Position numbers and translations under genes: made by a program. The notes below the pieces were generated by a model. It saw only the letters and a list, made by a program, of their open reading frames with translations, did no database searches and had not been told where the DNA came from. Below, piece after piece: positions 39,231 to 47,700 of a DNA stretch of 64,000 nt. Within the stretch, counting starts at the first letter, position 1, and every line of letters begins with the position of its first letter. The DNA is from Cupriavidus cauae (GTDB lineage: Bacteria > Pseudomonadota > Gammaproteobacteria > Burkholderiales > Burkholderiaceae). The stretch is from contig NZ_VWRN01000031.1 in assembly GCF_008632125.1 (NCBI RefSeq), forward strand, positions 1 through 64,000, read 5' to 3'.

Positions 39231-39959
39231 TCAGAAGCGGTAGCCGACGTTCAGGAAGGTCACGATCGGATCGATCTTGATCTTGGTGTGCGACACCACG
39301 GTGGCGCCGCCCAGCGCGGAGTTGCGCGTGACGAAGGTCGCGCGGGTATCCAGCGGCAGGTAGGACACCGACAGGCCGACGTGCCAGCGCTCGTTGATCT
39401 TGTAGTTCGCGCCGATGTTGAAGACCGGATTCCACGACGACTTGGCGCTGGCGGTCATGGTGGCGTTCGGGCCGAACTCCTGGCGAACGAACTGCTGGTT
39501 GGTAATCGTCTCGTCGCTGAACCAGGTGTAGTTCACGCCCAGGCCGACATAGGGACGCAGGCGCGCGGCGGGCTCCAGGAAGTGGTACTTGACCAGCACC
39601 GCCGGGCTCCACTGGCGCACCGTGCCCAGCTTGCCGTACTTGCCGTAGCCCTTGTCTCCCTCGACGTCGTGCTTGGGCGGCAGGCCCAGCACGAATTCGG
39701 CCGAGATGTTGTCCGTGATGAAGTGGTCGATCGACAGACCCAGCGTATTGGCGGCCTTGATATCGGCGCCGGTATTGGGGCGCTGGGTGCCGACCGGGCG
39801 GCCGCCGACGCTGTCGATGGTCAGCGGATCGGCCGAACTGTTCGGCATCACGCGGAACCAGCCCGTGCTGACGACGGTGCTGCCGGCCGACTGTGCCTGG
39901 GCAACCCCGCCCACTACCATGGCCGCGACAGCCACCAGGATTTTTTTCTTGTGCGACAT
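39231..39959 (-). CDS. ompW: Outer membrane protein OmpW family
   Basis: 242 residues from ATG 39959, with GGAG upstream. Signal peptide MSHKKKILVAVAAMVVGGVAQAQ. The mature part alternates as an eight-stranded barrel: STGWFRVMPNSSADPLTIDS, TLGLSIDHFITDNISAEFVLGLPPKHD, YHFLEPAARLRPYVGLGVNYTWFSDE, and a C-terminal strand ending in Phe (FLNVGYRF), the outer-membrane assembly signal. OmpW forms narrow hydrophobic channels and is often stress- or oxygen-regulated. No operon partner. Confidence 0.94.
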   Translation of the reverse strand: MSHKKKILVAVAAMVVGGVAQAQSAGSTVVSTGWFRVMPNSSADPLTIDSVGGRPVGTQRPNTGADIKAANTLGLSIDHFITDNISAEFVLGLPPKHDVEGDKGYGKYGKLGTVRQWSPAVLVKYHFLEPAARLRPYVGLGVNYTWFSDETITNQQFVRQEFGPNATMTASAKSSWNPVFNIGANYKINERWHVGLSVSYLPLDTRATFVTRNSALGGATVVSHTKIKIDPIVTFLNVGYRF

Positions 39960-39995
39960 CCTCTCTCCTTCGTGGTTTTCAACTGCAAGGGCAGC

Positions 39996-40028
39996 ATTAT
40001 ACCGCTGCGGATGCCGCCATCGTTTCAA
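39996..40028 (-). promoter_or_regulatory. Possible ompW promoter
   Basis: Perfect -10 TATAAT on the minus strand (39996-40001). The best -35, TTGAAA (40023-40028), is 21 bases away, longer than usual, so an activator may be needed. Confidence 0.45.
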
Positions 40029-40174
40029 TCTAGATACATTTTGTAGAGGGGCGCCACTAAATTGAGGGTTTACCGCAATCAGCGGTACCCGAAGGGCCAC
40101 CGCGGCGGGGAGAGAGGCGGCAGAAGTGTCTCAGGAATGTGACACCGGGTCGTGCCCCGATGCCTTCCGCGGCG

Positions 40175-41215
40175 TCATGCGTTGATACCTCGCACCGCCA
40201 GGGCGCACGCTGCCAGATCCCACAGCGCATAGCCCACGCTCTTGAACACCAGCGGACTGCCGGTGCGCGCGCGGATCGCGTCCGCGGCCAGGATCGCCGT
40301 CTCGAACGGCTGCACCGCGGCCCAGTCGATGCCGGCCTGCAGCAGGTCGCCGGCCTCGTCCTCGATGCCGAACAGCGTATCGGCCAGCAGCCGCCCCGCC
40401 TGTGCGGCGCCGCGGCACAGCGCCGGCGGCAGCTCGCACATGTCCGGCCGGAACGCCCCGACCGCGGCGATGAAGTGGTCGTCGCGCCAGCAGCCGGCAT
40501 CCAGATCCGGCAGCACCGGCGTGCGGCTCGACGTCACGGTGACCACCATCGACACGCGGTCCAACACCGCTTCGATCTCGCCCGCGGCGGATTCCAGCAC
40601 CTCGGCTTCCAGCCCCAGGCCGCGCGCGTGGGCCGCCAGCGCATGGGCCTTGTCCGCCGTGCGCGAATGCAGCCAGACCCGCCGCAGCGGCAATCCCGCC
40701 GCGAAGGCCTCGAGGTGCGTGGTGGCCTGCACGCCGGCGCCGACGATCAGCAGCTCGCCGTCGGGCCGCGCGGCGAAGCGCTGCGCCGCCAGCAGCGACA
40801 CCGCGGCGGTGCGGCGCCCGGTCACGGTCGGCCCGTCGAGCAGCGCCAGCCGCACGCCGGTATGCGCGTCGGCCACCACCACTTCGCCGAGGATATTGGC
40901 CAGCCCGCGCGCCGGGTTGCCGGGATGGACCGTGATGTTCTTGGTCATCACCAGGTCGGCATTGCGCGCCGGCATCACCAGCAGCGTTCCCTCGCCTTCC
41001 GGACTGGCGGCGGTCACGTCGCCGACCGGCAGCGCCAGCCGCGGCGGCGCCATCGCGGTGCCGGCGCGCAGTTCGCCCAGCATGTCGGCAATGGCGACAG
41101 CCAGTTCGGGATACGGCAGGCGCGCCGCGGTCTGGGCGGCATCGAGCAGCATCGGCGAGGCGATCTGTGATCCGGTCGGTGAGGCGGTCGGCGAGGCGGT
41201 CGGTTCGGTAGGCAC
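40175..41215 (-). CDS. Delta1-pyrroline-2-carboxylate/piperideine-2-carboxylate reductase family (ornithine cyclodeaminase fold)
   Basis: 346 residues from GTG 41215, which has AGGAG eight bases upstream. The mu-crystallin/ornithine cyclodeaminase fold is clear: MPARNADLVMTKNITVHPGN, LDGPTVTGRRTAAVSLLAAQRF, the NAD(P) loop LLIVGAGVQATTHLEAFAAG, and the late segment HFIAAVGAFRPDMCELPPAL. The start has a low-complexity SPTASPTGS leader. Members reduce cyclic imino acids to proline or pipecolate, or deaminate ornithine; this subgroup resembles the reductases. It lies downstream of pbpC across a block of heptamer repeats. Confidence 0.88.
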   Translation of the reverse strand: MPTEPTASPTASPTGSQIASPMLLDAAQTAARLPYPELAVAIADMLGELRAGTAMAPPRLALPVGDVTAASPEGEGTLLVMPARNADLVMTKNITVHPGNPARGLANILGEVVVADAHTGVRLALLDGPTVTGRRTAAVSLLAAQRFAARPDGELLIVGAGVQATTHLEAFAAGLPLRRVWLHSRTADKAHALAAHARGLGLEAEVLESAAGEIEAVLDRVSMVVTVTSSRTPVLPDLDAGCWRDDHFIAAVGAFRPDMCELPPALCRGAAQAGRLLADTLFGIEDEAGDLLQAGIDWAAVQPFETAILAADAIRARTGSPLVFKSVGYALWDLAACALAVRGINA

Positions 41216-41300
41216 GGATCGAGGCTCCTGAAGATATTGGGAATGCGGAGGATGGCGGCGGCGCGACGGGTTACGGGCGCGGACGAAGACCATGGGCGGC

Positions 41301-41328
41301 AGCGAGCAGCGAGCAGCGAGCAGCGAGC
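41301..41328. repeat. Heptamer tandem repeat A
   Basis: Four perfect copies of AGCGAGC, in the non-coding gap upstream of the cyclodeaminase-fold gene. Confidence 0.9.
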
Positions 41329-41344
41329 GGCGGCGGCGCAAGCG

Positions 41345-41421
41345 GCAACTAGCAACTAGCAACTAGCAACTAGCAACCAGCAACCAGCAACCAGCAACCA
41401 GCAACCAGCAACCAGCAACCA
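41345..41421. repeat. Heptamer tandem repeat B
   Basis: Eleven head-to-tail heptamers: four GCAACTA (41345-41372) then seven GCAACCA (41373-41421). The array ends four bases after the pbpC stop codon (41426-41428 on the minus strand). Its unit length equals that of repeat A. Confidence 0.95.
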
Positions 41422-41425
41422 GCGA

Positions 41426-43996
41426 TTATCCGCGCTCGGCCGCGGCGCCCTGCCTCACCGCCGCCCGGCCCGGCGCCGACGGCGGTCGCGCGCCCGCCTC
41501 CCGTACGGTCGCGCCGCGCACCTCGATGCGTACCGTATCGATCACCGTGCCACCGGAATCGACCAGCTCGAGCCGATGCCGTCCCGGCCACGGCAGCCAG
41601 GCCAGCTTGCCGCCGCGGCCGAGCCGCTTGCCGTCGAGCCGCCAGGCCACTCCCTGGGCGGTGCGGCCGGCGACATCTTCGGCATGCAGCCAGACGCGTT
41701 GCGCCTGCGGCGGAATATCGGGATCGAGCGCGAAGACGGTGCCATCGGCCGGGCTCGCGATCGCCGCGCCGCGGCCGGGGTCTGCCGCCGTCCGCGCGGC
41801 ACTCGACGCTGCACCCGACGCTGTATTCGCCGCCGCATTCAGCGCAGCGCTCGGCGCCGCACTCGGCGCGGCCGTCCGCCCCGCCGGCGCGCCCTGGTGA
41901 TGGCTGCCGACGGCAACCACCGGCACCGCGGTGCCGGCCAGGAACACCTCCTCGCGCGCAGGCTCGGGTACGCCCTCGAACCGCACCGGCACGCGTTCGA
42001 CGCCTGTAGGCAGTGCGGGAGGCCGGCTGGCGCGATCGCGATGCAGGAAGGCCATCACGTCGTGCCAGACCGGCGCCGCGCCGGATACGCCGGACACATC
42101 GCGCATCGCCGCGCCGCTGGCGTTGCCGACCCAGACGCCGACCGTATAGTGCTGCGACCAGCCGATGCACCAGTTGTCGCGCATGTCCTTGCTGGTGCCG
42201 GTCTTGACCGCGGTCCAGAAGCGCGTGGTCAGCGGGCTGTCCAGGCCGAAGGTGCGCGCGCGTGCATGCCGGTCGGACAGCACGTCGCCGATCACATGGG
42301 CCGCGGCCGCGGACATCACTGCCACCGGCCGGGGCGCCGGCTCGGCCAGCCGCATCCGCACCGGCGCCTGCCGGCCCTGGTTGGCGAGCGTCCGGTAGGC
42401 ATTGGTCAGCGTCAGCAGCGACACGTCGGCGCTGCCCAGCGCCAGGCTGTAGCCGTAGTAGTCGCCGGCCTCGGTCAGCGGCAGCCCGAGCGCGACCAGG
42501 CGCCGATGGAAGCGGTGCGGGGTCACCATCACCAGCGTGCGCACCGCCGGCACATTGAGCGAAGCGGCCAGCGCCGCGCGCATGCTGACCCAGCCGCCAT
42601 AACGGCCGTCGTAGTTGCGGGGGATGTAGAGGCCGCCGCCGGTCGGCAGGTTGACCGGCCGGTCGTCCAGCAGCGAGGCGGCGGTCAGGCGCCGCTCCTC
42701 CAGCGCCTGCGCATACAGGAAGGGTTTGAGCGTCGAGCCGGCCTGGCGCAGCGCGGCCGCATGATCGACCTGCGCGGCCGCCGACAGCACGCCCGACGAG
42801 CCCACATAGGCGAGCACGTCGCCGCTGGCGTTGTCGAGCACCACCACCGCGCCGTCCTCGACATGCCGTCCGGCCAGTTCGCGCAGATGCCGCTGCAGGC
42901 TGGCCATCGCCAGCCGCTGCACGCCCGCGTCCAGCGTCGAATCGATCGCGACCGGCGGCGTCCGTGCCGCGCCTCGCACGCCCGGTGCTCCCGGTGCTCC
43001 CGGTGCTCCCGGTGCTCCCGGTGCTCCCGGTGCTCCCGGTGCTCCCGGTGCTCCCGGTACTGCCGGTGCGCCCAGTGCACCCGGTGCGCCCTGCACGACC
43101 CGATCGACCAGCAGCCGGCCCAGGTGCGGCGCCAGTTGCGCGCGGCCCGGACCGGACGGCGGCATCGCGGCGCGCGCCAGCGCCAGTTGCGTGAAGCCGT
43201 CCAGTCCGCTGCAGCCCGCGGGCTGCCCCATCTCCCGCAGGATCTGGCAGGCGCGCTGCGTGACCCGCGCCGGCGCGGCATTGGGCGCGCGCACCAGCGC
43301 CACCGCCAGCGCCGCCTCGCGCGCATCGAGTCCGCTCGGCAGCTTGCCGAACAGCGCGTGCGACAACGCCGACAGACCGACCAGTTCGCCGCGCAGCGGC
43401 ACCAGGTTCAGATAGGCCTCGAGGATCTGGCTCTTGCTCCAGCCGTGTTCGAGCCGCGCCGCGCGCCAGGCCTGGCTCATCTTCTGCGCCGCGCTGCGTC
43501 CGCCCGCGCCGCGGCGCAGATCGTCGTCGAGCAGCGCCGCCAGCTGCATCGTCAGCGTCGAGGCGCCGCGCGTGCGCGTGTTCCACAGATTGGCCCAGGC
43601 CGCGCCGGCCACGCCCTGCCAGTCGACGCCGCTGTGCTGGTAGAAGCGCCGGTCCTCCGACAGCACGATGGCGGTGCGCACCGCCGGCGAGATCTCGTCG
43701 AGCGACACCCATTGCCCGCGCCGCGCGCTGAAATCGGTCCGCACGGTGGCGACCGGCTCGCCATGGCGGTCTCGCACGATGACGTCGGCGCTGCGGTAGC
43801 GCTCGCGCACCTGCTCGAAGCCGGGCAGCGCCTCGGCGGACGCCGGCGCGGACGGTATCGCGAACAAGAACGCGATCAAGACCGCGAACAGCAGCACGAA
43901 CCGCATCCCAAACCACAGAGAACTTGGCAGCGCCCGCGGCAGTGCCGGGGCCCTGGCCACCCGCAACGAGCCCAGCGAACCCGTCCCCTGCCTCAT
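41426..43996 (-). CDS. pbpC: Penicillin-binding protein 1C with a Gly-Ala-Pro repeat
   Basis: 856 residues. After a membrane anchor (FVLLFAVLIAFLFAIPSA) comes the glycosyltransferase domain with VLSEDRRFYQHSGVDW and GASTLTMQLAALL. The transpeptidase domain has the active-site SxxK in AGSTLKPFLY, a Ser-x-Asn-type motif SLNVPA and the KTGTS triad. The C-terminal PBP1C domain (ASPADGTVFALDP) follows. Between the two catalytic domains lies a run of eight Gly-Ala-Pro triplets plus imperfect copies, encoded by a 9-base tandem repeat. ATG 43996 overlaps the stop of the YhhN gene (ATGA), which supports this start. It is partner of the alpha-2-macroglobulin upstream. Confidence 0.94.
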   Translation of the reverse strand: MRQGTGSLGSLRVARAPALPRALPSSLWFGMRFVLLFAVLIAFLFAIPSAPASAEALPGFEQVRERYRSADVIVRDRHGEPVATVRTDFSARRGQWVSLDEISPAVRTAIVLSEDRRFYQHSGVDWQGVAGAAWANLWNTRTRGASTLTMQLAALLDDDLRRGAGGRSAAQKMSQAWRAARLEHGWSKSQILEAYLNLVPLRGELVGLSALSHALFGKLPSGLDAREAALAVALVRAPNAAPARVTQRACQILREMGQPAGCSGLDGFTQLALARAAMPPSGPGRAQLAPHLGRLLVDRVVQGAPGALGAPAVPGAPGAPGAPGAPGAPGAPGAPGAPGVRGAARTPPVAIDSTLDAGVQRLAMASLQRHLRELAGRHVEDGAVVVLDNASGDVLAYVGSSGVLSAAAQVDHAAALRQAGSTLKPFLYAQALEERRLTAASLLDDRPVNLPTGGGLYIPRNYDGRYGGWVSMRAALAASLNVPAVRTLVMVTPHRFHRRLVALGLPLTEAGDYYGYSLALGSADVSLLTLTNAYRTLANQGRQAPVRMRLAEPAPRPVAVMSAAAAHVIGDVLSDRHARARTFGLDSPLTTRFWTAVKTGTSKDMRDNWCIGWSQHYTVGVWVGNASGAAMRDVSGVSGAAPVWHDVMAFLHRDRASRPPALPTGVERVPVRFEGVPEPAREEVFLAGTAVPVVAVGSHHQGAPAGRTAAPSAAPSAALNAAANTASGAASSAARTAADPGRGAAIASPADGTVFALDPDIPPQAQRVWLHAEDVAGRTAQGVAWRLDGKRLGRGGKLAWLPWPGRHRLELVDSGGTVIDTVRIEVRGATVREAGARPPSAPGRAAVRQGAAAERG
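42984..43091. repeat. 9-base tandem repeat inside pbpC
   Basis: Eight perfect copies of GGTGCTCCC (plus-strand view) at 42984-43055, then four imperfect copies. It is in phase with the pbpC frame, so copy-number changes keep the frame open and alter only the length of the Gly-Ala-Pro run. Confidence 0.95.
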
Positions 43997-44706
43997 GGCC
44001 GCCGCCCCGCGACGATGCCCGCGACCAGCAGCACCTGCGCCGCGGCATAGGTCCACCAGATGCCCAGTTCGAAACGATCGAACGGCGACAGGAAGCGCGC
44101 GATGCCGACCAGCGCGTCGGACACGACGAAGCACAGCGCGCCGAGCGCGGCCAGCGGCGTCGGCAGCCGCGCCAGCAGCGCCGCGCAGGCCATCGCGGTC
44201 AGCGCGACGACATAGGCGCAGACCTCGACCGTCAGCGTGCCAAGGTTGGGCCAGAAGCGTCCCAGCAGCGTGCCCACCGCACCGATCACCGCGCCGCAGG
44301 CGAGCAGCCGGTGCGGGCGGTCGTCGCCCAACAGCGGCAACAGCAGAGCAAGATAGGCCAGATGCGCCAGCAGGAAGAATCCCAGCCCGCCGACGAAGGA
44401 GAACGGCAGCCACGGTACCGCGAGCAACAGATCGCCGCTCGCGGAGAACAGCAGCGCGGCGATCAGCCAGCGGCGCTCGCGGCGTACCGGATGGAACCAC
44501 GCCGCGCGCGCCAGCAGCAGCACCATCGCGGTCTTCCACGCCGGCTGCCAGGCGAAGCTGCCCGTCAGCGGCGTGCCGGGCGGCAGCTCCAGCGCGGCGC
44601 TGACCAGCAGCGTGCCGTAGATGGTGCCGGCGACCGCGCCGGCCATCCACCATTCGCGCACCCGCGGCGGCATCGTCCAGCCGCGCCGTTCCAGGACATC
44701 GCTCAC
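43993..44706 (-). CDS. YhhN family membrane protein (lysoplasmalogenase-like)
   Basis: 237 residues, about eight hydrophobic helices, inner membrane. The family core is visible in AAWFHPVRRERRWLIAALLFSASGDLLLAVPWLPFSFVGGLGFFLLAHLAYL, with the conserved SxxGD motif, and in GALCFVVSDALVGIARF near the C-terminus. The animal member TMEM86B hydrolyses lysoplasmalogens; bacterial substrates are not established. The start is GTG 44706, overlapping the alpha-2-macroglobulin stop (GTGA). Its stop overlaps pbpC (ATGA). It is therefore translated as the middle of a three-gene unit. Confidence 0.85.
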   Translation of the reverse strand: MSDVLERRGWTMPPRVREWWMAGAVAGTIYGTLLVSAALELPPGTPLTGSFAWQPAWKTAMVLLLARAAWFHPVRRERRWLIAALLFSASGDLLLAVPWLPFSFVGGLGFFLLAHLAYLALLLPLLGDDRPHRLLACGAVIGAVGTLLGRFWPNLGTLTVEVCAYVVALTAMACAALLARLPTPLAALGALCFVVSDALVGIARFLSPFDRFELGIWWTYAAAQVLLVAGIVAGRRP

Positions 44707-47700
44707 GGACGCTGCCCCACGGTCAGGCGCGCATTGGGCGCGGCACCGAACACCTCGGGCGCGTACATCGCCTCCACGCGCGTCGGCGGCAGCGCGAACT
44801 CGCCGGCGTTGTTCAGCCGCACGGTGTACTCGATGTTCGCCGTGCCCTTCGGCAGATGGGCGTAGTACTCGCGGTAGGCTTGCGGCGTGCGCTCGCTGAA
44901 GGCCGGCCAGGCGCCGGTGCGGCGCTCGCCGCGCGTGGCGATCTGCGAATCGCGGCCCAGCCCGCTGCCGAGGATGGTGGCGCCCCCGGGCACCGGATCG
45001 CTGACCACGACCCAGGTCATGTCGGCCTGCGCGTCGATCTCCAGCTTGACGCGATAGATGTCGCCGCGCGACCAGCGGCCCGGCGTGGCCTGCTCGACCG
45101 CGCTGACGCTGCGGCGGATGCGGTAGCCGGCGGCGATCGGCTCGGCCAGCGGGACCGCCGCCAGCGCGCGTACCGTCGCCCACGGCCGGCCGGCGCCCTC
45201 GTGCTGCAGCTGCAGCGTGGCCCGGGCGGCGGACGGACCGGGCTGGGGCGGCTGCACGGGCCAGGGCAGCATCAGCGCGCCCGTCGCCACGCCGTCCTTG
45301 CCCGTCGCGGCCGAGCGCCAGTCGAAGCTGCGCGCGGCCTCGCCCAGCGTCACGCGCGTGGCACCGCCCACCGGTTCGCGCTCGAAGACCTGCGCGAACC
45401 GGCGCACCGCCAGTACGCCCCAGGCATTCGCATTGGTGGTGTTCCATGCGCCGGCGCTCTGGCGGCCCAGCAGGCCGCTGGCCAGCCGCGGCGCATCCTC
45501 GCGCCAGTCGGGCAGTTCCAGCGCCAGCGTCAGCAGCCGCGCGGCGTTGATGTCGCCGCCCGCCATCAGCCACCACCAATGGTCGTCGCGCTCGGTCGAG
45601 AACGCCAGCCGCGTGCCCTGCAGGTCCAGGCGCGCGCGCAGCAGGCGCTGCGCCTCGGCCAGCCGCGCCTCGCGCTGCGGCACATCGGGCAGGCGCTGCA
45701 GCAACGCGGTCCAATCGAGCAGCGCCGAGGTCGGCCACTGCTGCGGCGCGATCTGGATCGAGCCGAGCATGCGGGCCTGCGCCTTGCCGCCGCGCGACAG
45801 CGCCTCGAGCGCGGCCAGCTTGCGGATCTCCAGGTCGGCGGTCGGCGCCCACGGGCGGCGCTGCAGCCGGCCCTCGACGAAGGCGGCCAGCGCCTGTTCC
45901 ATCCGCTCGCGCGCCTGCGCCGGCAGTTGCAGCGGCAGCCCGGCGCGATGCGCCTCGTCGGCCAGCGCCAGCAGATAGGCGGTCAGCACCTCGCTGCCGC
46001 CGTCGCGCACCGCGTCGCCCTGCATCGGGAAATAGGCGACCAGCCCGTCGTCGTCCTGATAGGCCGGCAGTTGCGCCATCAGCGCCTGCCAGCCGGCGGC
46101 GTCGCCCAGGCCCACGGCCTTCGACGCACGCTGCTCCAGGCAGGTATACGGATAGCGGGCGAACCAGTCGCGCACGCCGGGCAGGCCGCCGGCCAGCGAC
46201 GATTGCAGGCCGATCTGCAGGCCGCCGCGCGGCGCCCCGGACGGATCGCGCAGCGCGGCCGCGGGGGCGCGGACCGGCACCGACAGGCCCGGCGCCAGCT
46301 GTGCCAGCGTGCCCTGCTGCACGGTCAGCGGCACCGCCGCGGCCAGCCGCTGGACGATGCGGATGCGGTCGGAGGCGGGACCGTCGCCGCCCGTGCCCCC
46401 TGTGCCGCCTGTGCCGCCTGTGGCCCCCGCGCCGCCGGCCTTGCCCGTCTCGGTTGCCGCGATCTCCCACTGCGTCTCGCTCTCGGTGGCGGTCGCCTGG
46501 CCGCTGCCCTGCGCGATCAGCGGCGCGACCACGTCCCAGCCGATCTCCCGCGCCTGGCCGGCCGGAATCGATACCGTCTGCGTGGGCAGCGCCGCTGCCG
46601 CCGGATCGGAAGCCGCGGCGCCGGAGGCAGCAGCAGAGGCAGCAGCGGAGGCGGCGCCGGCACCGGGGATAGCACCGGCAGCGGCGCCTGCCATGGCGCC
46701 ACCATTGACGCCAACCCGGCCGCCCGCACCGGCCGCCACGCTGCGCGCGCTGACCTGCACCGTCATCGCCCGTGCCGTGGTATTGCGCAGCGTAAACATC
46801 GCGCGGTAGCGATCGCCCTCGCGCACCAGCGGCGGCAAACCCGAGATCAGCTGCAGATCCTGCGTCGCCGCCACGGTGGTGCTGCCGGTGCCGAAGCGCG
46901 AGACGCCAAGATCAGCGATCGCGACGATGCGAAAGCGCGTCAGCGAATCGTTCAGCGGCACGGTCAGCGTGGCCTTGCCGGCCGCGTCGAGCTGCACGCG
47001 CGGGTTCCACAGCAGCAGCGTGTCGAACAGTTCGCGGGTCGGATTCTTGCCGCCCCCACCGCCGGCCGGCACCGCCTTGCGGCCATAGTGGCGCCGCCCG
47101 ACGATCTCCATCTGCGCGGTCGCCGTTTCCACCCCGTAGCTGCGCCGCTGCAGCATCGCCTCGAGCAGGTTCCAGCTGGTATTGGGCATCAGTTCGAGCA
47201 GCGCCTCGTCGACCGCGGCCAGCGCGACCTCGCCGTTGGCGGCCGGCTTGCCGTCCGGCAGCGTGACCTGCACCGTCACCTTGGCCTGGCCCCGCACCGG
47301 GTAGCTGGCGCGGTCGGTGGCGACCTTGACGTCGAGCCGGTGCGCCTCGTTGCCGACGCGGATCTCGGCCAGCCCGAGCCGGAACGCCGGCTTCGACAGG
47401 TCGACCAGCGGGGTCGGCGCGACGTACTCCCGCCCCTCGCTGCGGAAGGCGCGCCACCATTCGCGCGGCTCGCGCCAGCCCCAGGTGAAGAAGGAATACC
47501 AGGGCACCTCGTGCAGGCGTCCGCGCAGCGCCAGCACCGACACGTAGACGTTCGGCCCCCATTCGGGCTTGACCTTGACGCTGACGGTCGGGTCCTTGCC
47601 CGCCAGTGTCACCACGTGGGTCTCCAGGATGCCCTCGCGTTCGACGGCCACCAGCGCGGTGGCCTGGCGGAACGGCATCCGTACCTGGAAGCGCGCGGTA

